From the NCBI RefSeq assembly GCF_036116635.1, contig NZ_CP107995.1, forward strand, positions 9,796,001-9,860,000: a stretch of DNA of 64,000 nucleotides, written 5' to 3'. The position numbers and the translations under genes are program-made. Shown piece after piece: positions 9,920 through 17,314 of the stretch (its first letter is position 1; every line of letters starts with the position of its first letter). Source of the stretch: Amycolatopsis sp. NBC_00345. Its GTDB lineage: Bacteria > Actinomycetota > Actinomycetes > Mycobacteriales > Pseudonocardiaceae. The notes below the pieces were generated by a model, which was given only the letters and a program-made list of their open reading frames with translations, did not search any database and was not told the origin of the DNA.

Positions 9920-9929
9920 GACGCATCCG
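9920..9929 (+). repeat. IS4 target-site duplication, right copy
   Basis: GACGCATCCG, identical to 8339-8348. The Dabb reading frame resumes right after it. Confidence 0.92.
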
Positions 9930-10109
9930 GCGCACACGCACACCGACGTGATCGGTATGCCCCTGGTCGAGAAGTTCGACTCGTTCGACGTCACCGACGA
10001 CGAGGACCCGGAGATGGGCGCGAAGCTCGCCGACCTGAACCGGCGACGGTACGAAAACGACCCGGAGCTGGCCGCGCTGGTGAGCAAGCAGCCGCAGGCC
10101 TGACCGGGT

Positions 10110-11441
10110 TCAGCCGGACGTCGAGCGCAGCACCGCGCCCAGCCGTTGAGCGAATTCGCGAGCCTGCGGCTGGGCCAGCCTCGCCGCGGTGATGCGAAAC
10201 CCCGGTGACGCCGTGCTCGCCGGGGTCAGGAACGGGGCGCCGTCCCGGACCGACCAGCCCGCATCGCGGAGAGCGGCCACCGTCGCGGCCGAACCGTGCG
10301 GCGTCGGGACCCAGACGTTGAAACCGTCAGTGGGGAACGGGGTTTCCACACCTTCCGCCGCCAGCTCGGCGCGAAGCGTGTCCACGCGCTCGGCGTAGGC
10401 GCGGCGGGCGCGGTCGAACTGCTTGGCCGCTGCGTCCGATTCGAGCAGCTCGACGACGAGCTGTTGCAGCAGCCGGCTCACCCAGGTCGCGCCGGGGCGC
10501 AGCCGGGTGCCGAGCCGCTCGCTCGTGTCCGGATCGGACGCCACCACCGCGACGCGCAGGTCCGGGCCGAGGAACTTCGCCACCGACCGCACCAGCGCCC
10601 ACCGCCCAGCCGTGTCGGGCGTGGCCCGGTGATAGGGGTGACGGGAGATCGCGGAGAAGTGGTCGTCCTCGATCACCAGCACGTGCGGGTAGCGCGCCAG
10701 CACCGAACGGATCTCCCGCGCGCGCTCGGCGGTGAGGCTGACGCCGGTGGGGCTGTGCACCCGGGGGGTGATGATCACGGCGCGCGCACCGGCGTCCAAT
10801 GTGGAGCGCAGGGCCACCGGATCCAGGCCCTCGGCGTCCACCGGAACGGGCGCGGCGCGGAAACCGTTGAGCCGCACGGTGCCCGAGCTGGCGTAGAAAC
10901 ACGGGTCCTCCAGCGCGACGAGGTCGCCCCGGGTCAGGTGCGCGACGAGCAGCCGTTCGACGGCGTCGACCGCGCCATGCGTCACGGACACCTCGAACGG
11001 CGCGCCGACCTCCGGCGTGAACGTCGTGCGCGCCCACTGCGCCAAGCGCGGCTCCACAGCCAGGCTCCCGTACATCTGCGGGTGGTAGTCGAGCTTGGCC
11101 AACGCGGCGGCGATGTCCGGCAGCAGCGCCGGATCGGGGTTGCCGCTGGAGAGGTCGACCAGCTCGGTGTTCGCGGCCGCCTCCCCGTCCAGCCGGGGGA
11201 GTGAGGCGACGACCGTGCCACGGCGGCCCCGGGTTTCGGCCACCCCGGCGGCGACGAGCATGCGGTAGGCCGCGGCCACGGTGTTGCGGTGCACCCCGAG
11301 CTCCGTGGCCAGTTCGCGGATCGGCGGGACCAGGTCACCCGGCCGCAGACGACCGGTGCCGACCAGGTTGCGCACGCTCTCGGAGATCTCTCCCGCCGTC
11401 GCCCCGCTGATCGGCGCGCGTTCCGCGGCCTGGTTCGTCAC
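10110..11441 (-). CDS. MocR-type regulator (GntR HTH fused to aminotransferase-like domain)
   Basis: The protein has 443 residues. A GntR winged helix comes first (about 8-75; LRPGDLVPPIRELATELGVHRNTVAAAYRMLV), then a fold-type I PLP aminotransferase domain (about 95-440). This is the MocR/PdxR layout, in which PLP or an amino-compound aldimine controls DNA binding. The frame is open upstream to 11612, but the family's N terminus fits the GTG at 11441. An upstream start would also run through the operator region and into the divergent gene. It is divergent from the PaiB-like gene at 11530, which it probably controls through the repeats at 11455-11504. The PLP lysine is not obvious, so activity as an aminotransferase is doubtful. 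Confidence 0.87.
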   Translation of the reverse strand: MTNQAAERAPISGATAGEISESVRNLVGTGRLRPGDLVPPIRELATELGVHRNTVAAAYRMLVAAGVAETRGRRGTVVASLPRLDGEAAANTELVDLSSGNPDPALLPDIAAALAKLDYHPQMYGSLAVEPRLAQWARTTFTPEVGAPFEVSVTHGAVDAVERLLVAHLTRGDLVALEDPCFYASSGTVRLNGFRAAPVPVDAEGLDPVALRSTLDAGARAVIITPRVHSPTGVSLTAERAREIRSVLARYPHVLVIEDDHFSAISRHPYHRATPDTAGRWALVRSVAKFLGPDLRVAVVASDPDTSERLGTRLRPGATWVSRLLQQLVVELLESDAAAKQFDRARRAYAERVDTLRAELAAEGVETPFPTDGFNVWVPTPHGSAATVAALRDAGWSVRDGAPFLTPASTASPGFRITAARLAQPQAREFAQRLGAVLRSTSG

Positions 11442-11454
11442 CGGCCCAGTATGG

Positions 11455-11504
11455 CACGTGACAGAACCGTCTTCGGCGCGTACGGTGTTTGTCACGTGAC
11501 AAAC
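11455..11504. promoter_or_regulatory. Probable MocR operator: palindrome plus a direct half-repeat
   Basis: GTTTGTCACGTGACAAAC at 11487-11504 is a perfect 18-bp palindrome. CACGTGACAGAAC at 11455-11467 repeats its right half in the same orientation, starting 38 bp earlier. Both lie in the 88-bp gap between the divergent MocR and PaiB-like genes. MocR proteins typically bind direct repeats in the shared promoter. Confidence 0.7.
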
Positions 11505-11529
11505 TGCGCCGACCGCGAGGGAGAAGTAC

Positions 11530-12171
11530 ATGTACCTGCCCAAGCAGTTCGAGGTGTCCGATGAGGACACCGCGGCCCTGCTGAGCAAGGGCGGATTCGG
11601 CCACCTGGTCACCCCCGCCCCGGACGGCTCGCTGGAGGTGACCTCGCTGCCGCTGCTCTACGACGCGGAGAGCCACTCGCTCGTCGGCCACCTGGCGCGG
11701 CCGAATCCCCAATGGCGTTACACCGGGCGCGACACCGCCGAGGCCGAGTCGGTGGCGATCATCCCGGGCGTGGACGCGTACGTGACACCGTCCTACTACC
11801 CCAGCAAGCAGGAGACCCAGAAGGCCGTCCCGACCTGGAACTACGAAGCCCTCTGCGTCCACGGCCGGCTGCAGGCGCACGACGACCGCGACTGGCTGCG
11901 CGAGCACGTCAGCCGGCTGACCGACAACCACGAGAGCGGCCGCTCGGCCCCGTGGCAGGTCTCCGACGCCCCGGAGCGGTTCATCACGTCGCAGCTCAAG
12001 GGAATCGTCGGGATCCAGCTGTCGATCACCCGCGTGGTGGCGAAGGCGAAGCTGAACCAGAACCGCACCGCCGCCGACCGCACCGGGGTCGTCCGCGGGC
12101 TGGAGCAGGGCACGAGCTCGGAGCAGGAGACCGCGGCCCGTATGGTCGCCATGGGGCTGGACAACGGATGA
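11530..12171 (+). CDS. PaiB-like FMN-binding negative regulator family protein
   Basis: The 213-residue protein starts MYLPKQFEVSD, the hallmark N terminus of the PaiB family, and has a split-barrel FMN-binding fold. Further family signatures are LARPNPQW, TPSYYPSK and VPTWNYEAL. PaiB-type proteins are annotated as transcriptional repressors of protease/sporulation genes in Bacillus. Many act only as flavin-binding proteins, and the role here is unknown. A GAGGGAGAAG ribosome binding site precedes the ATG. Its TGA overlaps the ATG of the next gene (ATGA), so translation is probably coupled. Confidence 0.87.
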   Translation: MYLPKQFEVSDEDTAALLSKGGFGHLVTPAPDGSLEVTSLPLLYDAESHSLVGHLARPNPQWRYTGRDTAEAESVAIIPGVDAYVTPSYYPSKQETQKAVPTWNYEALCVHGRLQAHDDRDWLREHVSRLTDNHESGRSAPWQVSDAPERFITSQLKGIVGIQLSITRVVAKAKLNQNRTAADRTGVVRGLEQGTSSEQETAARMVAMGLDNG

Positions 12172-13094
12172 CCGGCCTGTTCACCGGGCTCAGCGCGTTC
12201 CCGCTCACGCCGATGACCGAGCAGCGGATCGACGAGGCGGCCTTTACGGGGCTCGTCGCGCGGCTCCATCAGGCCAATGTGGACTCCATCGGCGCACTGG
12301 GCTCGACCGGCAGCTACGCCTATCTCACCGCCGCCGAACGCCACCGGGTCGCGGAGCTGGCGGTCCAGGCCGCCGACGGCACCCCGGTGATGATCGGCAT
12401 CGGCGCGCTGCGCACCGCGGAAGTGCTGCGGCACGCCGAAAACGCCCAGAACGCCGGCGCGAGCGCGGTGCTCCTCCCACCGATGTCGTACCAGCCGCTC
12501 ACCGACGACGAGGTGTACCAGCTCTACGCCGACGTGACCGCGGAGCTCTCAGTTCCGCTCTGCGTCTACGACTACCCTGGTACCACACACTTTTCGTTCA
12601 GCGACGAACTGCACAGCCGCATCGCCGCGCTCCCGAACGTGGCCTCGATCAAGATCCCGCCGACCCTCGCGGACCCGGCTGCGGCGCGCGAGCGCGTGGA
12701 CCGCCTGCGCCGGGTCATCCCGGACACGGTCGCGATCGGGGTCAGCGGGGACGCCTCCGCCGCCGGCGGGCTGCTCGCCGGCGCCGACCTCTGGTACAGC
12801 GTGCTGGGCGGGGTATGGCCTGAACCGTGCCTCGCCCTCACGCGCGCCGCGCAACGGGGACGAAGCGCGGAGGTAGACCCGTCAGCGAATGGCGGAAACG
12901 CTATCAATCATGTCGTTTCCGCACCTGATGTGACGGCTGGCCGCCGCCGTAAGTTCGTTGTGCGCCGGGAAACCGGCGGTGCTTACGCGAGGAGTGGTCA
13001 GATGAAAGTCGGCCGATCGAGGGGATCATCCACCGGTATCGGTGCGGATCGCGCGATCCGCGGGCACCCGCCCGCCCGTGGGGCAGCCCTGTGA
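12168..13094 (+). CDS. Dihydrodipicolinate synthase family protein with a foreign C-terminal tail
   Basis: The protein has 308 residues. Residues 1-233 match the DHDPS/NAL TIM-barrel family: LGSTGSYAYLT, the catalytic Tyr in VYDYPGTT, and the Schiff-base Lys in ASIKIPP. After about residue 233 (RGRSAEVD) the sequence no longer looks like a barrel end. It is Arg-, Gly- and Ser-rich and includes an inverted repeat at 12892-12922, so it reads like former intergenic DNA. The last barrel helices are missing, probably through a deletion near 12870. The protein is likely inactive. It is coupled to the PaiB-like gene by a 4-nt overlap. Confidence 0.72.
   Translation: MTGLFTGLSAFPLTPMTEQRIDEAAFTGLVARLHQANVDSIGALGSTGSYAYLTAAERHRVAELAVQAADGTPVMIGIGALRTAEVLRHAENAQNAGASAVLLPPMSYQPLTDDEVYQLYADVTAELSVPLCVYDYPGTTHFSFSDELHSRIAALPNVASIKIPPTLADPAAARERVDRLRRVIPDTVAIGVSGDASAAGGLLAGADLWYSVLGGVWPEPCLALTRAAQRGRSAEVDPSANGGNAINHVVSAPDVTAGRRRKFVVRRETGGAYARSGQMKVGRSRGSSTGIGADRAIRGHPPARGAAL
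12892..12922. promoter_or_regulatory. Operator-like dyad within the abnormal DHDPS tail
   Basis: GCGGAAACG (12892-12900) and CGTTTCCGC (12914-12922) are perfect 9-bp inverted repeats 13 nt apart. Their place inside a non-conserved coding tail suggests the tail derives from a regulatory region. Confidence 0.4.
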
Positions 13095-13104
13095 TGAATT
13101 AGTC

Positions 13105-13136
13105 GACACTGTGTCGATACTAATGGACACGGTGTA
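13105..13136. promoter_or_regulatory. Tandem TetR-type dyads upstream of the SDR operon
   Basis: GACACTGTGTC (13105-13115) and GACACGGTGTA (13126-13136) are near-identical short dyads exactly 21 bp apart, two helical turns, just before the SDR start at 13148. The TetR gene closing the operon (14823) is the obvious candidate binder. Confidence 0.6.
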
Positions 13137-13147
13137 GAGTCGGTGGC

Positions 13148-14005
13148 ATGACAACACGAACCTTCTTGATCACCGGCGCCAGCAGTGGTCTCGGCCGCGC
13201 CTTCGCCGAGGGCGCCCTGGAAGCCGGGCACACCGTCGTCGGCACCGTGCGCAGGGCTGAGGACTTGGAAAAGTTCGAGGCGCTCGCTCCCGGACGCGCC
13301 CACGCGCGGCAGCTCGACGTGACTGACGACAAGGCGGTTTTCGCCGTCGTGGACGAGGTCGAGAAGAGCGTCGGCCCGATCGACGTCGTGATCGCCAACG
13401 CCGGATACGGCCATGAAGGGGTCTTCGAGGAGTCCCCGATGTCCGAGCTGCGCGCGCAGTTCGACACCAACGTGTTCGGTGTGGCGGCGACTGTGCACGC
13501 GGTGCTGCCGGGGATGCGGAAGCGACGCTCGGGGCACATTTTCGCGGTCAGCTCGATGGGCGGGTTGATGACGGTTCCGGGGCTGGCGTACTACCACGGC
13601 AGCAAGTACGCGGTCGAGGGCATGCTCGAGACCCTGGCCAAAGAGGTTTCCGGCTTCGGCGTGCGCGTGACCATCATCGAGCCAGGCTCGTTCCGCACCG
13701 ACTGGGCCGGCCGCTCGATGGTCCGCAGCGATCGGTCCATCGAGGACTACGACGAGCTGTTCGAGCCGATCCGCGCCGCCCGGCAGGCGGCCAGCGGCAA
13801 CCAGCTGGGCAATCCCGCCAAGGCCGCCGAGGCGGTACTGAAGGTGATCGACGCGGAGAAGCCGCCGGTGCACCTGGTGCTCGGCTCCGACGCCTTGCGC
13901 CTGGTGGGCAACGGCCGGGCCGCGGTCACCGCGGAGATCGAGGCGTGGGACGAGCTGTCCCGGTCCACCGACTTCGCCGACGGTCACCAGATCGGGTCGA
14001 ACTGA
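13148..14005 (+). CDS. SDR-family oxidoreductase
   Basis: The 285-residue classical short-chain dehydrogenase has the TGASSGLG cofactor motif at 8-15, the NAG motif in VIANAGYG, the Ser of AVSSMGG, and the catalytic YxxxK in YYHGSKYA. An Asp/Arg pattern (VRRAED) suggests NADP(H). The substrate is unknown. It is the first gene of a likely three-gene operon (SDR, MBL-fold hydrolase, TetR), with stop and next start 2 bp apart. Tandem dyads at 13105-13136 suggest control by the TetR protein. Confidence 0.9.
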   Translation: MTTRTFLITGASSGLGRAFAEGALEAGHTVVGTVRRAEDLEKFEALAPGRAHARQLDVTDDKAVFAVVDEVEKSVGPIDVVIANAGYGHEGVFEESPMSELRAQFDTNVFGVAATVHAVLPGMRKRRSGHIFAVSSMGGLMTVPGLAYYHGSKYAVEGMLETLAKEVSGFGVRVTIIEPGSFRTDWAGRSMVRSDRSIEDYDELFEPIRAARQAASGNQLGNPAKAAEAVLKVIDAEKPPVHLVLGSDALRLVGNGRAAVTAEIEAWDELSRSTDFADGHQIGSN

Positions 14006-14007
14006 CC

Positions 14008-14784
14008 GTGGCGGGCACGGCCGGGCGGTTGTGGGCGCTGGCGGGAGCGACCCTGACCATGGCCCGCGGCGACCTGATGACGGGAGGCACCGGGGTCGTC
14101 CGGATCCCGGTGCCCACCTTCCTCGTCGAACACGCCGGGGGCCTGGTGCTGCTCGACACCGGGCTGGCACCGGCCGCCGCCGGCGATCCGGCCGGCCACT
14201 ACCCCGACCTGGGCGAGCTGTTGCTCATCGACTACCCGCCGGAGCGGACGGTCGAAGCGGGCCTGTCGGCACTGGGTTTCCGATGCTCCGACGTCACCCA
14301 CGTCGTGCTGTCGCACGGTCACTTCGACCACACCGGCGGGCTGGGCCTGTTCGCGCACGCGAGGCTCTACCGCGGAGCCGGTGAGCTCCAGCACGTCCGG
14401 GAGCACGCGAACGATCCGGTGCGGGCGTACCGGATCGACGACTTCGCCGGACTGGAGACCGCGGACTGGATCGAGTTCCACGACGACCTCGACGTCTTCG
14501 GCGACGGTGCCGTGCGCATCCTGCACGCCCCGGGGCACACCCCCGGTAACGCCGCGCTGCTGGTGAAGCTGCCGACCCGGTCGATCCTGCTCACCGCGGA
14601 CACCGTCCACTTGCGACAGGCGTGGCACGACGAGGTGGCGATGCCCATGGATCCCGATCACCCCCGCGCGCGGGCGTCCATCCGCCGGCTGAAGGAGATC
14701 GCCGCGGCCACGGGCGCCGAGGTGTGGATCCCGCACGACCCGGACGACTGGCGTGGCTTCGGCGCGCCCGGTTGCTATCGCTGA
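14008..14784 (+). CDS. MBL-fold metallo-hydrolase, N-acyl homoserine lactonase-like
   Basis: The protein has 258 residues. The metal motif HGHFDHTGG is at about 103-111, a second ligand His in HAPGHTPGN and an Asp in LLTADTVH; a further His is in IPHDPDD. This pattern matches the AHL-lactonase (AttM/AiiA-like) branch of the metallo-beta-lactamase fold. The true substrate could be another lactone or ester. The GTG at 14008 is 2 bp after the SDR stop. The ATG at 14059 is a possible alternative. Confidence 0.85.
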   Translation: MAGTAGRLWALAGATLTMARGDLMTGGTGVVRIPVPTFLVEHAGGLVLLDTGLAPAAAGDPAGHYPDLGELLLIDYPPERTVEAGLSALGFRCSDVTHVVLSHGHFDHTGGLGLFAHARLYRGAGELQHVREHANDPVRAYRIDDFAGLETADWIEFHDDLDVFGDGAVRILHAPGHTPGNAALLVKLPTRSILLTADTVHLRQAWHDEVAMPMDPDHPRARASIRRLKEIAAATGAEVWIPHDPDDWRGFGAPGCYR

Positions 14785-14822
14785 CTACTAGTAAGGTTCC
14801 CTGGGCCTTGGGAGGTGTGCTG

Positions 14823-15443
14823 ATGCATGAAACGGCGAAGGCGGTTCGCCGGCGGTCCGCGGCGCCGTCGAAGGGAGACTTGCGGGAGCAGCAGATTCTC
14901 GAGGTTCTCGCCGGCCTCTTGGCCGACAAGAGCTTCGACGCCCTCACGATCAACGACATCGCCGCCGGCGCGGGGATTTCCCGTGCTTCGACGTACTTCT
15001 ACTTCGGCTCGAAGCAGGACGCGCTGGTGGCCCTCTTCGCCAACACCGTCGAATCATTGCGGGAGAAGTCCCGCGCGGCGGCGGAAGACTCCGCGGCTCC
15101 CCAGGAAACGATCGCGATGGTGATGGCGCGTACCCGCGATCGCTGGCTGGAACACGGTCTGATCATGCGGGTCGCGATCGACCAGTCTTCGGCCATTCCC
15201 GAGCTGGACGCCTTGTGGGCGGAGACCGCGGAGATCTTCATCGAGGCGATCGCCGCGATCCTGGTGCGGGCCGGCGTCGAGTCCGGTGACGGTCCGGCCG
15301 GCGCCGCGGCCCTGGCGCGCGCGTTGTGCTGGATGGTCGAGCGGTCCTTTTACCACGCGTCGGCCGTATCGCCGGAGAAGCTCCGCGAGGCGTCCGAAAC
15401 CTGCGTCGAGGTGTGGCTCCGGGTGGCGGGGCTTGACCACTGA
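14823..15443 (+). CDS. TetR-family regulator, EthR-like
   Basis: The 206-residue protein has a TetR HTH near 20-65 (ILEVLAGLLADKSFDALTI, GAGISRASTYFYFGSK) and an EthR-type ligand domain. The ATG at 14823 follows GGGAGG at the right distance. It closes the SDR-MBL operon and probably represses it through the dyads at 13105-13136. EthR relatives control monooxygenase or oxidoreductase neighbours in response to hydrophobic ligands. The ligand is unknown. Confidence 0.87.
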   Translation: MHETAKAVRRRSAAPSKGDLREQQILEVLAGLLADKSFDALTINDIAAGAGISRASTYFYFGSKQDALVALFANTVESLREKSRAAAEDSAAPQETIAMVMARTRDRWLEHGLIMRVAIDQSSAIPELDALWAETAEIFIEAIAAILVRAGVESGDGPAGAAALARALCWMVERSFYHASAVSPEKLREASETCVEVWLRVAGLDH

Positions 15444-15527
15444 CGCAGCCGACCCGGATTTCGCCGGTGCCACCGTGTTTACCTGAGGGCGCCGGTCCGA
15501 ACGCCAGCCTTCGCTTGACCTGCTCGC

Positions 15528-16118
15528 TCAGCTCGGCCACAACGTCCGCACGGCGTCGGGGAATCCGGCCACCCCGTCCGGGCCGAGCAGGGCCAGGTTG
15601 AACAGGAAGCCGGGCAGGATCGACAGGATCACCTGGGCGAGGGCCTCCGCGGACGTCCCGGTCCACGCGCCGGCGCGCTGCCGCTCACGGACAAGCGCGG
15701 CCACGTCCTCGCTCATGACGACGGTCGCCGCCTTCAGCCGCTCGGCCAGTGCCGCGTCGCGCAGGGCCTCGGACCAGACCATCAGCGCCATCACGGCCAG
15801 CTGCCGGTCTCGGTGCCGTTCGGTCACCGCTTCGATCAGCTCCGCCATCACCTGGCCGGTTCCGCGGCCGTCTTCGCCGCGGGCCAGCGCGGTGTGCAGG
15901 ACCTCGGCGACGTCGTGGAGGTTCTGGTCGGCGACGCCCACGATCATGTCCTCCTTCTTGGGGAAGTACCGGTAGACGGCGCCCGCGGACTTGCCGGCCT
16001 CGGCGAACACGTCCTGCATGGACGTGCGGTGGAAACCGTTGCGGACGAAGCACCGGCGTGCCGCCGCGAGGATCTCCGCACGCTGATCGTCCTTGTACTG
16101 CTGGCTCACCCGCGGCAT
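15528..16118 (-). CDS. TetR-family regulator
   Basis: The 196-residue protein has a clear TetR HTH near 11-55 (RAEILAAARRCFVRNGFHRTSMQDVFAEAGKSAGAVYRYFPKKEDM) and a TetR C-terminal ligand domain. The start chosen is the ATG at 16118 (MPRVSQQYK), which begins 10 residues before the HTH; the frame is open back to 16175. It is divergent from the SMP-30-like gene at 16229. The palindrome at 16179-16188, just downstream of a consensus promoter, is its likely operator. Confidence 0.87.
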   Translation of the reverse strand: MPRVSQQYKDDQRAEILAAARRCFVRNGFHRTSMQDVFAEAGKSAGAVYRYFPKKEDMIVGVADQNLHDVAEVLHTALARGEDGRGTGQVMAELIEAVTERHRDRQLAVMALMVWSEALRDAALAERLKAATVVMSEDVAALVRERQRAGAWTGTSAEALAQVILSILPGFLFNLALLGPDGVAGFPDAVRTLWPS

Positions 16119-16139
16119 TGGCTGCCCGTCCTCACCTGG

Positions 16140-16168
16140 TTGACATCCGTTGGGCTCGAGCTTATATT
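16140..16168 (+). promoter_or_regulatory. Consensus sigma-70-type promoter for the SMP-30-like gene
   Basis: TTGACA at 16140-16145 and TATATT at 16163-16168 are separated by 17 bp, close to the ideal housekeeping promoter. Transcription would start near 16175, next to the operator at 16179. Confidence 0.75.
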
Positions 16169-16178
16169 CAAACAAAAG

Positions 16179-16188
16179 CGGACGTCCG
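16179..16188. promoter_or_regulatory. TetR operator palindrome at the transcription start
   Basis: CGGACGTCCG is a perfect 10-bp palindrome, flanked by AAAG on the left and CTTTT on the right in looser symmetry. It lies 10-20 bp after the -10 box, where a bound repressor would block initiation. Confidence 0.65.
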
Positions 16189-16228
16189 TCCTCTTTTAGC
16201 GCCCTACTCGAGGAGACGGAGCCTTGTC

Positions 16229-17215
16229 ATGCCGATGACCCCCGTTCCGGATGTCACCCTGACCCCGGTCGCGTACTTCCCCGAGAAGTACTTCCTGGAG
16301 AACCTCGCCGTCCGCGCCGACGGCTCGGTGCTGATCACCGCCGTGCTCCAGAAGGAGCTCTGGATCGTGCCGGGCACCCGCGGATCCGCGGTGGTCAGCC
16401 CGGTTCTGGTGCACCGCTTCGACCACATGGTCACCGGGATCGCCGAAGCCGAGCCCGACGTTTTCGTGGTCAGCCTGACCGAGGGCTACACCACCCACGA
16501 GTCGCACCTGGTGCGGATCGACCTCAACGGCTGGACGCCCGGTGAGCCGGTGCGCCCGGAGACCGTCTTCACCTTCGACGACCGGGTCCGGGCGCTCAAC
16601 GGCAGCTGCCTGCTCGGCCCCGGTGTGCTGGCCGTCGCCGACTGTTTCGCCGGCCTGATCTGGCGCGTCGACCTGGGCGACGGTGCGCGGAGCGCGACTG
16701 CCCGGGTCTGGCTGGCCCACGACACCATGGCCGACGACCCGGACGGCGAGGTCGCGCCGCCCCCGCAGCCGGGTGTCAACGGCGTCCGCTACAGCCCGCG
16801 AACCGGGTACCTCTACTACACGTCCACCGCGCAGAAGGTTTTCATGCGCGTCCCGGTGGACCCGGCCACGCTCGATCCCGCCGGTGGCCCCGAATTCGTC
16901 GCGGCGATCGACAACGCCGACGACTTCTGCGTCGACGAGAACGCCGGGTTCGCCTATGTCACCCGGCATCGCGCCAACACACTCGACCGGGTCCCGCTGG
17001 CCCCGCGCCATGGCAGCGAAGTCCGCCACCTCGCCGGCGACCCGCTCGACGAGGCCCTGGTCGGGCCCTCCAGCGCCGCCTGGGGCCGTGGTCCCGGCGA
17101 GCACGGCCGGGTGGCCTACGTGACCACCGACGGCGGGACCACCGCCCCGCCCGACGGAATCGTGCGAAACGCCATGCTGCTGCGCGTCGAACTGCACCCA
17201 CGGGCCGAATCGTGA
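16229..17215 (+). CDS. SMP-30/gluconolactonase-like beta-propeller protein
   Basis: The 328-residue protein has repeated beta-strand blocks typical of the SMP-30/gluconolactonase/LRE propeller: NLAVRADGSVLITAV, ALNGSCLLGPGVLAVADC, and VNGVRYSPRTGYLYYTS. The family hydrolyses sugar lactones or organophosphates, using a metal bound in the propeller channel. The frame is open far upstream, but the ATG at 16229 follows a GGAGACGG sequence and the promoter at 16140-16168. It is probably repressed by the adjacent TetR protein. Confidence 0.8.
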   Translation: MPMTPVPDVTLTPVAYFPEKYFLENLAVRADGSVLITAVLQKELWIVPGTRGSAVVSPVLVHRFDHMVTGIAEAEPDVFVVSLTEGYTTHESHLVRIDLNGWTPGEPVRPETVFTFDDRVRALNGSCLLGPGVLAVADCFAGLIWRVDLGDGARSATARVWLAHDTMADDPDGEVAPPPQPGVNGVRYSPRTGYLYYTSTAQKVFMRVPVDPATLDPAGGPEFVAAIDNADDFCVDENAGFAYVTRHRANTLDRVPLAPRHGSEVRHLAGDPLDEALVGPSSAAWGRGPGEHGRVAYVTTDGGTTAPPDGIVRNAMLLRVELHPRAES

Positions 17216-17268
17216 ACCGGTTGGGCCGGCGTGGCCGCTGCCCCTGATCACCGATGTCAGACTGGTTG

Positions 17269-17281
17269 TCCGGTAACCGGA
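17269..17281. promoter_or_regulatory. Palindrome upstream of the HAD gene
   Basis: TCCGGTAACCGGA is a perfect 6-1-6 dyad 33 bp before the HAD start. It may be an operator. Confidence 0.4.
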
Positions 17282-17314
17282 TGACGCGATCGGCGCGCTG
17301 GAGGGTGAAAGGTG

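Larger units (their letters stand above)
8139..10103 (+). pseudogene. Dabb (stress-responsive alpha/beta-barrel) protein gene split by an IS
   Basis: The 5' part (8139-8348) encodes 70 residues starting MIYHSIRMKAKAG. Translation then runs into the IS end and stops at 8358-8360. The same frame resumes at 9930 with AHTHTDVIGMPLVEKFDSF and ends at 10103. Removing the IS and one copy of the 10-bp target duplication restores a continuous 127-residue ORF. The restored protein has the Dabb pattern: N-terminal IYH, a central FVVGRDF, and the ending of an oxygenase- or stress-like ferredoxin-fold dimer. It is inactivated as it stands. GGGGAGCACG just upstream is its ribosome binding site. Confidence 0.85.

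Noticed and set aside
11712..12167. An upstream extension of the DHDPS-like ORF
   Set aside because: It lies in another frame of the intact PaiB-like gene; the ATG at 12168 is coupled to its stop.
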